64,000 nucleotides of DNA from Actinobaculum sp. 313 (GTDB taxonomy: Bacteria > Actinomycetota > Actinomycetes > Actinomycetales > Actinomycetaceae). The DNA lies in the NCBI RefSeq assembly GCF_003073475.1, contig NZ_CP029033.1, positions 2,418,001-2,482,000 of the forward strand, read 5' to 3'. This document shows positions 7,582-16,159 of the stretch, in pieces; the first letter of the stretch is position 1; each line of letters starts with the position of its first letter. The notes under the pieces were generated by a model. That model had not been told where the DNA came from. It did not search any database and saw only the letters and a program-made list of their open reading frames with translations. Position numbers and translations under genes: made by a program.

Positions 7582-8262
7582 ATGTCTCCGAAACAACCAG
7601 CCGCGATACCGACCACGGTCGCCGACCCGCTGGCTTTTGGCGTTGGTGCACGAATCACCGCCGCAATTATGTCTGATCACTTTGCCGACCAGATTCTCTC
7701 AGCATTGGCTCAAACTGATGCCACCGGCCTCGTCGTCGAAACCGGCGATGTCAGCACATATCTCGGCGGAGAGGAAGCCACACTTCTCCGCTATGTCACC
7801 GACCTGGCGGAGGCCATTGCGGCAACCGGAGCACACGCCTCCATCACTCTGCTCCTGTCACGCGGGTGCCCCGGCGAAGTCGCCTGCTCCACACCCGGCC
7901 GTGTCAGCCCTCGTGTCGTCGATACTCCAAGCGGGCGCGTGACCGGCCGATACGCGACCGCCGAATGGACTCTCTATCCTCTTGCCGACACAGCGGCACT
8001 CGGTGGCACTCCCGACCACATGCGCGATATTGCAAAGGCGATAGACATCGCGAAGGAAAGCGGCGTCTTCCGCGGATCGCACCACTTTGTCACTCGACTC
8101 GCCGGCGACATCGGCACCATCCTCGCAAGCGTATTCGCCGCATGGGTGCACGTGGGAAACTCCGTTCAGCATGTCACTTCGCATCTGACCTTGTCACTCA
8201 ACAGTCCGTCACATACCACCGATGACATTTCTCCACTCGTGGCAGGAGGAACCGATGTCTGA
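7582..8262 (+). CDS. ykoF: YkoF-family thiamine/hydroxymethylpyrimidine-binding protein
   Basis: A 226-aa protein of the YkoF family, whose Bacillus member binds thiamine and HMP through two tandem ACT-like repeats. Here the first repeat starts at FGVGARITAAIMSDHFADQIL and the second at YPLADTAALGGTPDHMRDIAKAIDIAKESG, with the closing HVTSHLTLSLN. The start at 7582 follows AAGGGAGA; an open frame reaching 7543 runs back through the riboswitch hairpin and is unlikely. Its stop overlaps ykoE by 8 nt. Gene order ykoF-ykoE-ykoD-ykoC is the same as in Bacillus subtilis and supports the call. Confidence 0.9.
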   Translation: MSPKQPAAIPTTVADPLAFGVGARITAAIMSDHFADQILSALAQTDATGLVVETGDVSTYLGGEEATLLRYVTDLAEAIAATGAHASITLLLSRGCPGEVACSTPGRVSPRVVDTPSGRVTGRYATAEWTLYPLADTAALGGTPDHMRDIAKAIDIAKESGVFRGSHHFVTRLAGDIGTILASVFAAWVHVGNSVQHVTSHLTLSLNSPSHTTDDISPLVAGGTDV

Positions 8263-9046
8263 GAAGACGGACCACGCACCCGCGAAACCCACCCGGCGCG
8301 GCCTCGCCATGCGTGACATCGTCCTACTGGTGATGCTCGCCGTCGTCTTCGGCTTCCTGTACTGGGCCTTAGTGCAGGCATGGAATGCCCTCGCCATCGC
8401 TATGGGGCCGGGTGGCGACCTTGCCCAGCACATCTTGTTCGGCGGATGGCTGCTGGTGGCGCCGATCGCCATTGCGATTATCCGGTACCCAGGAGTAGGA
8501 GTTATTGCGGAGGTCATCGCCGCCGTTGTTGAGGTAGTATTCCTCGGTTCTCCGGTTGGCCCCATGCTACTTCTCTCGGCAACGCTACAGGGCTTAGGTT
8601 CGGAGTTGCCCTTCACACTGACCCGCTACCGCCGCTTTGGATGGGGAATCTACGCGCTATCGGGCGCCTGCGGAGCTGCGGCTGTTTTCGTTCTCAACGC
8701 TTTCCGCTCAGGCTGGTGGGGACAGTCCATTATCCTCGCCCGTTTCGGTATACAGGCGGTCTCCGGCCTTGTCCTGGGCGGTCTGCTCGCAAAAGTCATA
8801 GTAGAAGCACTACGTTCTACCGGCGTTTTGGACGATTTCGCCATCGTGCGGGAGGGTGCACAGCGGTCGGAAGATGCGCCGTGGTCAGAAGGTACACAGC
8901 GGTCGGATGGTGCACAGCGGTTACCCCGGCAGAACCGGCCCGCATCCCGCAGCACATCGCAACACCCCACCGCTCCGACCCGAGCAGCGGAAGCATCACC
9001 ACACGGCGAAAGTGATACCGGTACCTCTTATGACAAGTACCAGTAA
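8255..9046 (+). CDS. ykoE: ECF transporter substrate-binding membrane component YkoE
   Basis: A 263-aa integral membrane protein, the S component of the predicted thiamine-precursor ECF transporter. Five or six TM helices run from MRDIVLLVMLAVVFGFLYWAL (residue 19) to about residue 180. The TM core, with ALVQAWNALAIAMGP and LGSELPFTLTRYRRFGWG, is the YkoE type. The last ~70 residues are a hydrophilic tail with repeated AQRSE/DGAQR units, longer than usual and without a predicted role. AGGAGG at 8244-8249 supports the start. The 3' end overlaps ykoD. Confidence 0.9.
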   Translation: MSEKTDHAPAKPTRRGLAMRDIVLLVMLAVVFGFLYWALVQAWNALAIAMGPGGDLAQHILFGGWLLVAPIAIAIIRYPGVGVIAEVIAAVVEVVFLGSPVGPMLLLSATLQGLGSELPFTLTRYRRFGWGIYALSGACGAAAVFVLNAFRSGWWGQSIILARFGIQAVSGLVLGGLLAKVIVEALRSTGVLDDFAIVREGAQRSEDAPWSEGTQRSDGAQRLPRQNRPASRSTSQHPTAPTRAAEASPHGESDTGTSYDKYQ

Positions 9047-10970
9047 CGACCAATCCGGTACCGGCGACCGCGTGGTTGTGCGAGCACGGGACGTAAGCTG
9101 CCTATTCCCCACCGGTACCGGCGTCGGTCCCTTGACCTTCAGCCTTGAGATGGGTGAGAGCGTGTTGCTGGTCGGCCCGACCGGCTCGGGGAAATCCAGC
9201 CTGATACGCCTGTTGCACGGCGCCATTCCCAACGCCTTCGCTGCCAGAGTCAGTGGAGAACTCGAAGTCACCGGACGCAGGCCACAGGACCATCAGGTCT
9301 ATGACCTTGCCGACCTCATTGGCGTGGCAATGCAGGATCCCGAGTCGTCGATATGCCTGTCCGATGTTGACGATGAGGTCGCCCTTCCGCTGGAGAACCT
9401 CGGATTTCCCGCTGCACAGATGGAACAGCGGATCGGCTGGGCACTTCGCATCAGTGGCGCTGAAGGGCTACGGGGCAGAACAACACAAGCCTTATCAGGC
9501 GGCGAGTTACAACGTATTAGCCTGGCCACCGCCGTCGTCGCACACCCCCGACTACTCCTCTTGGACGAACCTACCTCCATGCTCGACGCCGACGGAATCA
9601 CCGCTGTACGCGAGACCATCACGTCTATCCGCCACGAAACCGATGCGGCGATGATACTGGTCGAGCACCGCCTTGATGAACTGGCAGCCGCCGACGGATT
9701 GAAAGGACTGCCCGACCGCTGGCTCGTACTCGGCCCGAGCGGCGAACTGCGTTGGGACCTCCGGATATCCAAGGCCCGTTGGGGTCAGGTCCGTGAACTC
9801 ATCGGGCAGGGCTGCTGGCTGCCCATTGATGTGGAGTTACGGGCGCTCTTGGGAAACGACGCCGACGACGCGATCATTGGAGAAGCCGGTGAGATCGACA
9901 TCGAGACAATACGATGCAGAGTCGGAACCGGCAACGACTTCAGCAGCGGCGGCAGTTTCGGCACAAGCCGCACTTTGAGCGCTGGCAACGACTTCAGTAC
10001 GGGCCACGACTTTGACGCCGACGAAGGCTTCGAGACCGCCCGCACCGCCTCGCAGCACAGTACCAGAACGAAACGAGCCGTCGTCGTCGCTCGCGACCTC
10101 GCCATAACGAGGACCATTCGACAAAAAACTGATCCACCTGTCGTCGCAGGAATCAACTTCACCTTATACGCGGGGGAACTAACAGCGCTTGTTGGTTCCA
10201 ATGGATCCGGGAAATCAACCCTGCTGCATACTCTTGCCAAGCTAATTCCGCCGCATAGCGGCACCGTCCAGGCACCACGCGTCGGCGTCGTGTTCCAAAA
10301 TCCCGAGCATCAGTTCGCCGGACGGACCGTTCTGGCTGAAGTGGAGTATGGGCTGAGCGACCGTGCACCTGCCGGAGCACTGCTGGCGGAGTTCGGCCTG
10401 ACACCATTTGCCGACCGTGATCCATTTCGGCTTTCCGGCGGGCAGAAACGCCTACTCAGCCTGGCAGCCATACTGGCACACAACCGTCCCGTTCTCCTTG
10501 CCGACGAGCCGACTTTCGGGCTGGATCGGCACGCCGCGATCTCGGTAATGCGGTGCTTGCGTCAACACGCCGACGGCGGTGTCTGCGTCGCCGTCTCCAG
10601 CCATGACATGCGGGCGGTAGCGGCATACGCGGATCGCGTGATCGTCCTCGCCGACGGGAGGATTGTGGCAGATGGGCCTCCGGCTACCGTTTTTGCAGAC
10701 CCTGCTCTCTGCGCCGCGGCACATCTGTGCCCGCCACGGTTGGTAACCGAGCTGGCGGCATGGACTGCAGAACAAGAGAATCGCGCTCAACCGTACTCCG
10801 GCCGGGTACATCAACCCGTCCATCACACGGCAGGAACTACGGCAAGAGGGAACAGTCAGGCACCGGTTGATCAAAATCCCCCGCACCAGGCTTCACGCGA
10901 CCATACTCGAAGTGAGCTCTCCCACCTATTACAAGCGCTTGACGACATGGCATTGGAAGCGGGGCGATGA
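9030..10970 (+). CDS. ykoD: Fused double ABC ATPase of ECF transporter (YkoD)
   Basis: A 646-aa energy-coupling protein with two ABC domains in one chain. Domain 1 has Walker A GPTGSGKSS, signature LSGGELQR and Walker B LLLDEPTS. Domain 2 has GSNGSGKST, LSGGQKRL and LLADEPTFGLD. The linker between them (about residues 285-350) carries degenerate GNDFS-type repeats rich in Ser and Asp. Start ATG 9030 lies inside the end of ykoE, giving a 17-nt overlap; a much longer open frame upstream just shadows ykoE. The Val-His switch in ILVEHRLDEL marks domain 1. The stop overlaps ykoC as ATGA. Confidence 0.92.
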   Translation: MTSTSNDQSGTGDRVVVRARDVSCLFPTGTGVGPLTFSLEMGESVLLVGPTGSGKSSLIRLLHGAIPNAFAARVSGELEVTGRRPQDHQVYDLADLIGVAMQDPESSICLSDVDDEVALPLENLGFPAAQMEQRIGWALRISGAEGLRGRTTQALSGGELQRISLATAVVAHPRLLLLDEPTSMLDADGITAVRETITSIRHETDAAMILVEHRLDELAAADGLKGLPDRWLVLGPSGELRWDLRISKARWGQVRELIGQGCWLPIDVELRALLGNDADDAIIGEAGEIDIETIRCRVGTGNDFSSGGSFGTSRTLSAGNDFSTGHDFDADEGFETARTASQHSTRTKRAVVVARDLAITRTIRQKTDPPVVAGINFTLYAGELTALVGSNGSGKSTLLHTLAKLIPPHSGTVQAPRVGVVFQNPEHQFAGRTVLAEVEYGLSDRAPAGALLAEFGLTPFADRDPFRLSGGQKRLLSLAAILAHNRPVLLADEPTFGLDRHAAISVMRCLRQHADGGVCVAVSSHDMRAVAAYADRVIVLADGRIVADGPPATVFADPALCAAAHLCPPRLVTELAAWTAEQENRAQPYSGRVHQPVHHTAGTTARGNSQAPVDQNPPHQASRDHTRSELSHLLQALDDMALEAGR

Positions 10971-11705
10971 TACGAGACTCGTGGCTGGCGAGGCGTCATC
11001 CACTGGTGAAAGCCGCTGCTGTCCTCGCCGTATCCATTGCGGTTCTATTCCTCTTCCGACCACTGCCGATTCTCGTGCTGTACACGACGGCGCTCGCCGG
11101 AGTACGTGCAGCGGGCCGTGTTCCCTGGCGGACGATCATACTCTCGCAGATCCCCTTCCTCTCCTTCGCGATGGGATCGTTCTCGTTAACGCCATGAGCA
11201 GGCCGGGGCTCCGCTTATGGGCAACGTTGCCGGTGCCGATCACGATTGAAGGGCTCTCAATCGGAGCCGCTCTCGCATTACGCGCCATGCTGATCGGAGT
11301 GCTCACCGTAGGTTTTCTCGCCACCACCCGGCCACGCGACCTGATGATCAGCCTCATCCAGAACCTACATCTCAGCCCTCGTTACGCCTATGCGATTCTG
11401 TCCGGCCACCGCATGTTGGAAGCCATGCCCACTCGTTGGACGACGATTCGCGCCGCACAAGCGGTGCGGGCACCCCTAACACGAAGGGGGCACCGCGCCA
11501 AGGCGTCAAAAGCTTCGCCCGCGCTGCCTTCGCCCTACTGGTCACTTCTATCCGCTCATCCGAGCGAATAGCGTTGGCGCTCGAATCGCGCGGCTTGGGC
11601 CGTACGGGCCACACCATCCGCGACCCGATGACCTTCTCCTTTGGTGACCTTGTCCTGTTATTGGCGACCATGTGTGTTTTCGCCTTGACCGTCATACTGG
11701 TATGA
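10967..11705 (+). pseudogene. ykoC: ECF transporter T component YkoC, two frame breaks
   Basis: This is the transmembrane coupling protein that would join YkoE to YkoD. The sequence reads as one family member only if the frame changes twice. It runs from 10967 (MIRDSWLARRHPLVKAAAVLA) to the GGG at 11173-11175, resumes in the next frame as VLVNAMSRPGLRLWATLPVP, and changes again at the GGGGG at 11486-11490 to VKSFARAAFALLVTSIRSSERIALALESRG. Adding one G to each run restores a single ~246-aa protein. The EcfT-type Ala-Arg motif near SSERIALALESRGLG is present. Either the transporter is dead, or more likely both are homopolymer sequence errors. Confidence 0.8.
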
Positions 11706-11791
11706 CACGTTACCGAGCTGGATCCTGCGAATACACCTAACTTATGCGATAGGCATCAAGGAATGCTAAACGTAGGAGAAGGACAATCCTC

Positions 11792-11830
11792 CGGGTGTGG
11801 GCGCCACCTCCCCGGCGGCCCCCACACCCG
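11792..11830. terminator. Bidirectional hairpin between convergent ykoC and acyl-CoA dehydrogenase
   Basis: CGGGTGTGGG (11792-11801) pairs perfectly with CCCACACCCG (11821-11830), with extra GCGCC/GGCGG pairing inside. It lies five bases before the stop end of the minus-strand gene and has no U-tract, as is common in actinobacteria. Confidence 0.7.
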
Positions 11831-11834
11831 CGCC

Positions 11835-12980
11835 TCACTTCGTATGCTCACGCACGATCTGGCGGCCCGCCACATGCACCATGATCTCGTCGGTGCCGCC
11901 GCCGAATCGATGCCCGCGGGCGTCGCGCCACAGCCGCTCCACACGCACGCCCTCAGTCACGCCGACGCCGCCATGAATCTGCAGGGCGTCGTCGCACACC
12001 TCGAAGGCGGCGATTGAGCAGTACCGCTTGCACAGGGCGGCCTGCTTGCGATCGAGGCACTTGTTGTCGACCATCCACGCCGAGTGGTAGATGATGTTCT
12101 TCATGTTCTCGATCTTGATCGCCATATCGGTCAGCTTCTCCTGAATAAGCTGGAAACTACCGATCGGCTTCCCGAACTGTACGCGGCTAGCCGCATACTC
12201 GGCCGCGTCTTGGAAGGCAGCCTCCGCCAGCCCAAGTGACTGTGTGGAGGTCATAATGCGCTCTACCTCGAAGTTCTTCATCAGCTGCACGAAGCCGTTG
12301 CCCTTGACGCCTACGAGGCAGGACTCGTCCACCTCGGCATTGTTGTAGTAGATCTCGGAGGAATCGGCGGTATGCCAACACATCTTGTCGATCGGCGTCA
12401 GCTCAATTCCGGGAGTATCGGTAGGGACCAGGTACATCGAGATGGCGCGGCGCGGATCCTCGGCGTCGGGATTGCGTGCCATTGTCAACAGGTACTTGGT
12501 TCCCACCGCGTTGGTGATCAGCGTCTTTGTTCCGTTGAAGTAGACCTTGCCGTCACGATGCTCTGCAGTCATCTGCATACTCGAGGAGTCCGATCCGGCC
12601 TGCGGTTCGGTGAAGGCGAGTGCAAAGGGCACACCGCCGTCGGCAAGTACCGAGAGTACCTGTTGCTTCTGCTCCTCCGAGCCGAACTCCAAAATATCCA
12701 GCACCTGCAGGATTTCCGTGGCGTATCCGAGGTTGAGCCCGCGCGCGGCAACCCGCTCTCCGATCATGCACATGGTGACGGTATCGATGGGCGTGCCGCC
12801 GTACTCCTCGGGGAATCCCAGCGTCAGGAATCCCGCCTCATGCATCGCCTTCTTGAAGGCGACCGGCTGTTCATGTTTGGCGTCGACCTCGGCAATATAG
12901 GCCGGTGTTGCGTACTCGTCGAGCAGTTCATCGAGGCTTGCCAGCAAGAGTTCCTGCTCTTCCGTCAGGCTGAAATCCAT
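11835..12980 (-). CDS. YdiO/CaiA-like acyl-CoA dehydrogenase
   Basis: A 381-aa FAD acyl-CoA dehydrogenase that would oxidise (or, with electron transfer proteins, reduce) an acyl-CoA at the alpha-beta bond. It opens MDFSLTEEQELLLASLDELL and contains FTEPQAGSDSSS, the FAD-binding segment RVQFGKPIGSFQLIQEKL, and RDARGHRFGGGTDEIMVHVAGRQI at the C-terminus. It resembles E. coli YdiO and CaiA more than fatty acid FadE. I chose the ATG at 12980 after AAAGGAACC; the open frame to 13127 adds residues unlike the family. It diverges from the CoA transferase gene, and YdiO-YdiF are also neighbours in E. coli. No etfAB-like genes are in the window. Confidence 0.88.
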   Translation of the reverse strand: MDFSLTEEQELLLASLDELLDEYATPAYIAEVDAKHEQPVAFKKAMHEAGFLTLGFPEEYGGTPIDTVTMCMIGERVAARGLNLGYATEILQVLDILEFGSEEQKQQVLSVLADGGVPFALAFTEPQAGSDSSSMQMTAEHRDGKVYFNGTKTLITNAVGTKYLLTMARNPDAEDPRRAISMYLVPTDTPGIELTPIDKMCWHTADSSEIYYNNAEVDESCLVGVKGNGFVQLMKNFEVERIMTSTQSLGLAEAAFQDAAEYAASRVQFGKPIGSFQLIQEKLTDMAIKIENMKNIIYHSAWMVDNKCLDRKQAALCKRYCSIAAFEVCDDALQIHGGVGVTEGVRVERLWRDARGHRFGGGTDEIMVHVAGRQIVREHTK

Positions 12981-13078
12981 CGTTGGTTCCTTTCCGGTTG
13001 TGTAGTTATGCGCGGTTCCGACCATCCTCTTAGAACAGGAAGCCGTTATCCACTTCTCGCTCACCGGCAACTGTGCCG

Positions 13079-13107
13079 TACGACGACGAAGGGGCGGAGC
13101 CGTCGTA
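13079..13107. promoter_or_regulatory. Inverted repeat in divergent promoter region (possible operator)
   Basis: TACGACG (13079-13085) and CGTCGTA (13101-13107) are perfect arms separated by 15 bp, within the 294-bp region between the divergent acyl-CoA dehydrogenase and CoA-transferase genes. It could bind the TetR protein encoded at 18239-19216. I see no convincing -35/-10 pair nearby. Confidence 0.35.
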
Positions 13108-13274
13108 TCGAGCGTAAGCAGTCCCACACAATCAAATATAGGACCAAAGTAGTCCGTATTGGTGTGTAATGGATGTTAGACTCAAAACACGCGGGAGATT
13201 TCGGCTCTGGGACCTCCCACCCGTCAACGCCCCGCTGCCATAGTCGGCACCGGTTAACTGCAAGGGAGTAGTTC

Positions 13275-14861
13275 ATGGCGAAAGTCATCTCGGCGGCAGA
13301 CGCCGCAGCACTTATCAAGGACGGCGATACGGTCGCCTTCTCTGGATTCGGACTTTCCTGCGTCAACCAAGAGGTTATCGCAGCACTGGAAGAACGCTGG
13401 ATCGGCGGCGATGGACCGCACGGTCTGACCATTATCAACTCATCCGCCGTCGGAGCGCGTGGCAAACGCGAGGGCTTAAGTAAGCTTTCCTATGAAGGCC
13501 TCGTGAAACGCTGGATCGGCGGGATTATGTCCGCCTCGCCCGATCTGGGAAAACTGGCAGCCGAGAACAAACTCGAATGTTACAACCTCCCGCAAGGCGT
13601 GATCACAGCGTTGTACCGCGAAATCGCCGCCCGCCGTCCGGGAGTCATCACCAAGGTCGGACTGGGAACCTTCGTCGATCCCCGCCTGGAAGGCGCGAAG
13701 GTCAACGATGTGACAACCGAAGATCTGGTCAAGCTCGTCGAACTCGACGGTGATGAGTATCTCTTCTACCGCGCCTTCCCCATCGACATCGGACTGATTC
13801 GAGGCACGTATGCCGACGAGGCCGGGAATCTCACCATGGAGCAGGAGGGCCTGAAGATGGAGATTCTGCCCATCGCCCAGGCCGTCCACAACTCGGGAGG
13901 CATTGTTATCGCCCAGGCGAAAACAGTGGTACAAACGGGTTCGCTTGACCCGAATCTCGTGCGCGTTCCCGGCAACGTCGTCGATTACATCGTCGTCTCG
14001 GAACCGGAGAACCACATGCAGACCGAGTACACGCAGTACAACCCCGCCTTCTCGGGGCAGGTCAAGGTACCGGTCTCCGGCTTCAAACCCATACCGCTGA
14101 CCGAGCGAAAGGTGATGGCACGCCGCGCCGCAGCCGAAATCCGCCCCGGCGATGTGATGAATCTCGGCGTCGGAGTCCCGGCGGAAGTCGGAGTGATCAT
14201 GTCCGACGAGGGCATCTCCGACTACGCGCTGCTGACCACCGAGGCCGGTGCCGTGGGCGGAACAGCCGCCGACGATAAAAACTTCGGGCACAGCTACAAC
14301 GCCCTCGCCCAAGTTGGCATGCACGAACAGTTCGACTACTACGACGGCGGTGGCCTCGATCTGACCATCCTCGGCCTCGCCCAGGCGGACAGCCACGGTA
14401 ATCTCAACGTTTCGAAATTCAATGGCCGCGTGGCCGGATGCGGCGGCTTCATCAATATCACGGCCACCGCGAAGCGCGTGGTCTTCGCCGGAACCTTCAC
14501 CGCAGGTGGCCTCAAGGTCCAATTCGGTGAGGGCAGATGCGAAATCGTCGAAGAGGGCAGGATCCATAAGTTCGTGCGCGACGTCGAACAAGTTACCTTC
14601 TCCGGGGCACGCTCGGCAGCCATCGGACAAAAGGTCGTGTACGTGACGGAACGAGCCGTCTTCGAATTACGCGACGGTGAGGTGGTCCTGACCGAAATCG
14701 CACCAGGTATAGACCTCAAGAAACACATCCTGGAGCAGATGGACTTCCGCCCGGCCATTGCCGCCGACCTGAAGGAAATGGATCCGGGGCTCTTCCGCGA
14801 GGAGTGGGGGAACCTACGTACCACCATTGATGCTCGCGTTGCTGCCGAGGCATCGCAATAG
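13275..14861 (+). CDS. YdiF-like acyl-CoA:acetate/propionate CoA-transferase
   Basis: A 528-aa family I CoA-transferase with both subunits fused in one chain. It moves CoA between short-chain acyl-CoA and a free acid through a glutamyl-CoA thioester. The N-terminal half begins with KVISAADAAALIKDGDTVAFSGFG. The C-terminal half carries the expected catalytic Glu in LLTTEAGAVGGT (near residue 323) and the GGFINITATAKRVVF segment. Length equals that of E. coli YdiF and propionate CoA-transferases. AAGGGA precedes the ATG. It leads a plus-strand operon with an MFS carrier and an acyl-CoA synthetase, so the cluster probably imports and activates a small carboxylic acid. The substrate is not evident. 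Confidence 0.9.
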   Translation: MAKVISAADAAALIKDGDTVAFSGFGLSCVNQEVIAALEERWIGGDGPHGLTIINSSAVGARGKREGLSKLSYEGLVKRWIGGIMSASPDLGKLAAENKLECYNLPQGVITALYREIAARRPGVITKVGLGTFVDPRLEGAKVNDVTTEDLVKLVELDGDEYLFYRAFPIDIGLIRGTYADEAGNLTMEQEGLKMEILPIAQAVHNSGGIVIAQAKTVVQTGSLDPNLVRVPGNVVDYIVVSEPENHMQTEYTQYNPAFSGQVKVPVSGFKPIPLTERKVMARRAAAEIRPGDVMNLGVGVPAEVGVIMSDEGISDYALLTTEAGAVGGTAADDKNFGHSYNALAQVGMHEQFDYYDGGGLDLTILGLAQADSHGNLNVSKFNGRVAGCGGFINITATAKRVVFAGTFTAGGLKVQFGEGRCEIVEEGRIHKFVRDVEQVTFSGARSAAIGQKVVYVTERAVFELRDGEVVLTEIAPGIDLKKHILEQMDFRPAIAADLKEMDPGLFREEWGNLRTTIDARVAAEASQ

Positions 14862-14905
14862 ACGCTACACCGCAAATCCCACCACACGCATAGAAAGGCT
14901 TTTGA

Positions 14906-16150
14906 ATGACGACTCCGCCATCTACAACCGCCCCCAACCGCAACATGGTGCTGGTAGGCGCCGTCGTCGCCCTACTTATGGGTGGCGCACTCTACTCCTT
15001 CTCCGTTTTCGCCCAGCCGTTCGCACAGCTGCGCGGCTGGGACATGCCCAGTGTTATGTTCGCCTTCGGGTTGACATCCATGTTGGCACCCATTGTCATG
15101 GTGCTCTCCGGGTTTCTGCTTGATCACGGGCATTCACGCAAACTTGTGATCCTGGGCGGCCTGCTCTTCGGATCAGGCCACATCATTGCCGGACTGGCAA
15201 CCAGCCTGCCCGTCTTCTACCTCGCCTACGGCATAGTTGCCGGTTTTGGGCAAGGCATGATGTACTCGGCAGCATTGAACAACACCTTGAAGTTCTTCCC
15301 CGACAAGCGTGGCTTCGCCTCCGGAGTTATCACCGGCGGCATGGGCGCCGGCTCCGCCCTGTTCGCTCCGTTGGGGCGCACACTGGTCTCTTCCTTAGGT
15401 GTATCGAAGGCATTTGTCACCCTCGGCGTCGTGTTCGCCGTCGTTGTGGCGGCCGTCGGTCTGTTCCTCATCCGACCGTGCCCGCCTGGCTACACGCCAG
15501 CCGGTTGGACCCCTCCGGTCAGCTCAGGCGGTACTCGCGCGATGCGCCAGATCAACTGGAAAGGCATGCTCGGCACACCCCAGTTCTGGGTTATGGTACC
15601 GATGTTCATCGCGGGCGCTTTCTTCGGGCTGATGATCACCTCGAATCTCTCGCCCATCAGTGAGGGCATGTTCGGCCTGAGCGCGGCAACCGCGGCGCTC
15701 TACGTGTCGCTTCTCGCCGTGTTCAACGCCATCGGTCGGATCAGCTGGGGTTGGATCTCGGACCGCATTGGCGTCATCACGTCCTTGGCAATCGTTTTTG
15801 TGTTGGCTGCACTGGCACTTACGGCACTCGGCTCCGGTTCTGGAATCGCTGTGCTCACAGCCGGCGTCGTCGTTCTCGGATTCGCCTTCGGCGGAGTTAT
15901 GAGCCTTTTCCCACCGCTGACGATGGGGAACTTCGGCCCGCGAAACCAAGGAGTCAACTACGGGATCATCTTCTCCGCCTACGCACTGTCCGGAGTCGTT
16001 GCACCGCGATGGGCTTCGAATATGGCCGAATCCGCCGACGGCGACTTCTCACGGGCCTTCTACATAGCGGCGATTATCGCACTAGTCGGCCTGGTGCTGA
16101 CCTTCGTGTATCGCGCGGTGGATAAGACCCGCCCAGTGCAAGGACGCTGA
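14906..16150 (+). CDS. OFA-type MFS transporter (monocarboxylate or oxalate/formate-like)
   Basis: A 414-aa major facilitator with 12 predicted TM helices. The first is MVLVGAVVALLMGGALYSFSVFAQPFAQLRGW, with the YSFSVF segment characteristic of the oxalate/formate antiporter group. A GxLLDHGHSRK loop follows helix 2 and GRISWGWISDRIG follows helix 7. AGAAAGG precedes the ATG, 44 bp after the CoA-transferase. Position between a CoA-transferase and an acyl-CoA synthetase suggests uptake of the acid these act on. Which acid cannot be told. Confidence 0.85.
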   Translation: MTTPPSTTAPNRNMVLVGAVVALLMGGALYSFSVFAQPFAQLRGWDMPSVMFAFGLTSMLAPIVMVLSGFLLDHGHSRKLVILGGLLFGSGHIIAGLATSLPVFYLAYGIVAGFGQGMMYSAALNNTLKFFPDKRGFASGVITGGMGAGSALFAPLGRTLVSSLGVSKAFVTLGVVFAVVVAAVGLFLIRPCPPGYTPAGWTPPVSSGGTRAMRQINWKGMLGTPQFWVMVPMFIAGAFFGLMITSNLSPISEGMFGLSAATAALYVSLLAVFNAIGRISWGWISDRIGVITSLAIVFVLAALALTALGSGSGIAVLTAGVVVLGFAFGGVMSLFPPLTMGNFGPRNQGVNYGIIFSAYALSGVVAPRWASNMAESADGDFSRAFYIAAIIALVGLVLTFVYRAVDKTRPVQGR

Positions 16151-16159
16151 CGTCGGCCT

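Noticed and set aside
13476-14630. 384-codon open frame on the minus strand
   Set aside because: It lies wholly inside the CoA-transferase gene, which has clear family motifs; its translation has no recognisable domain and reflects codon bias of the real gene.
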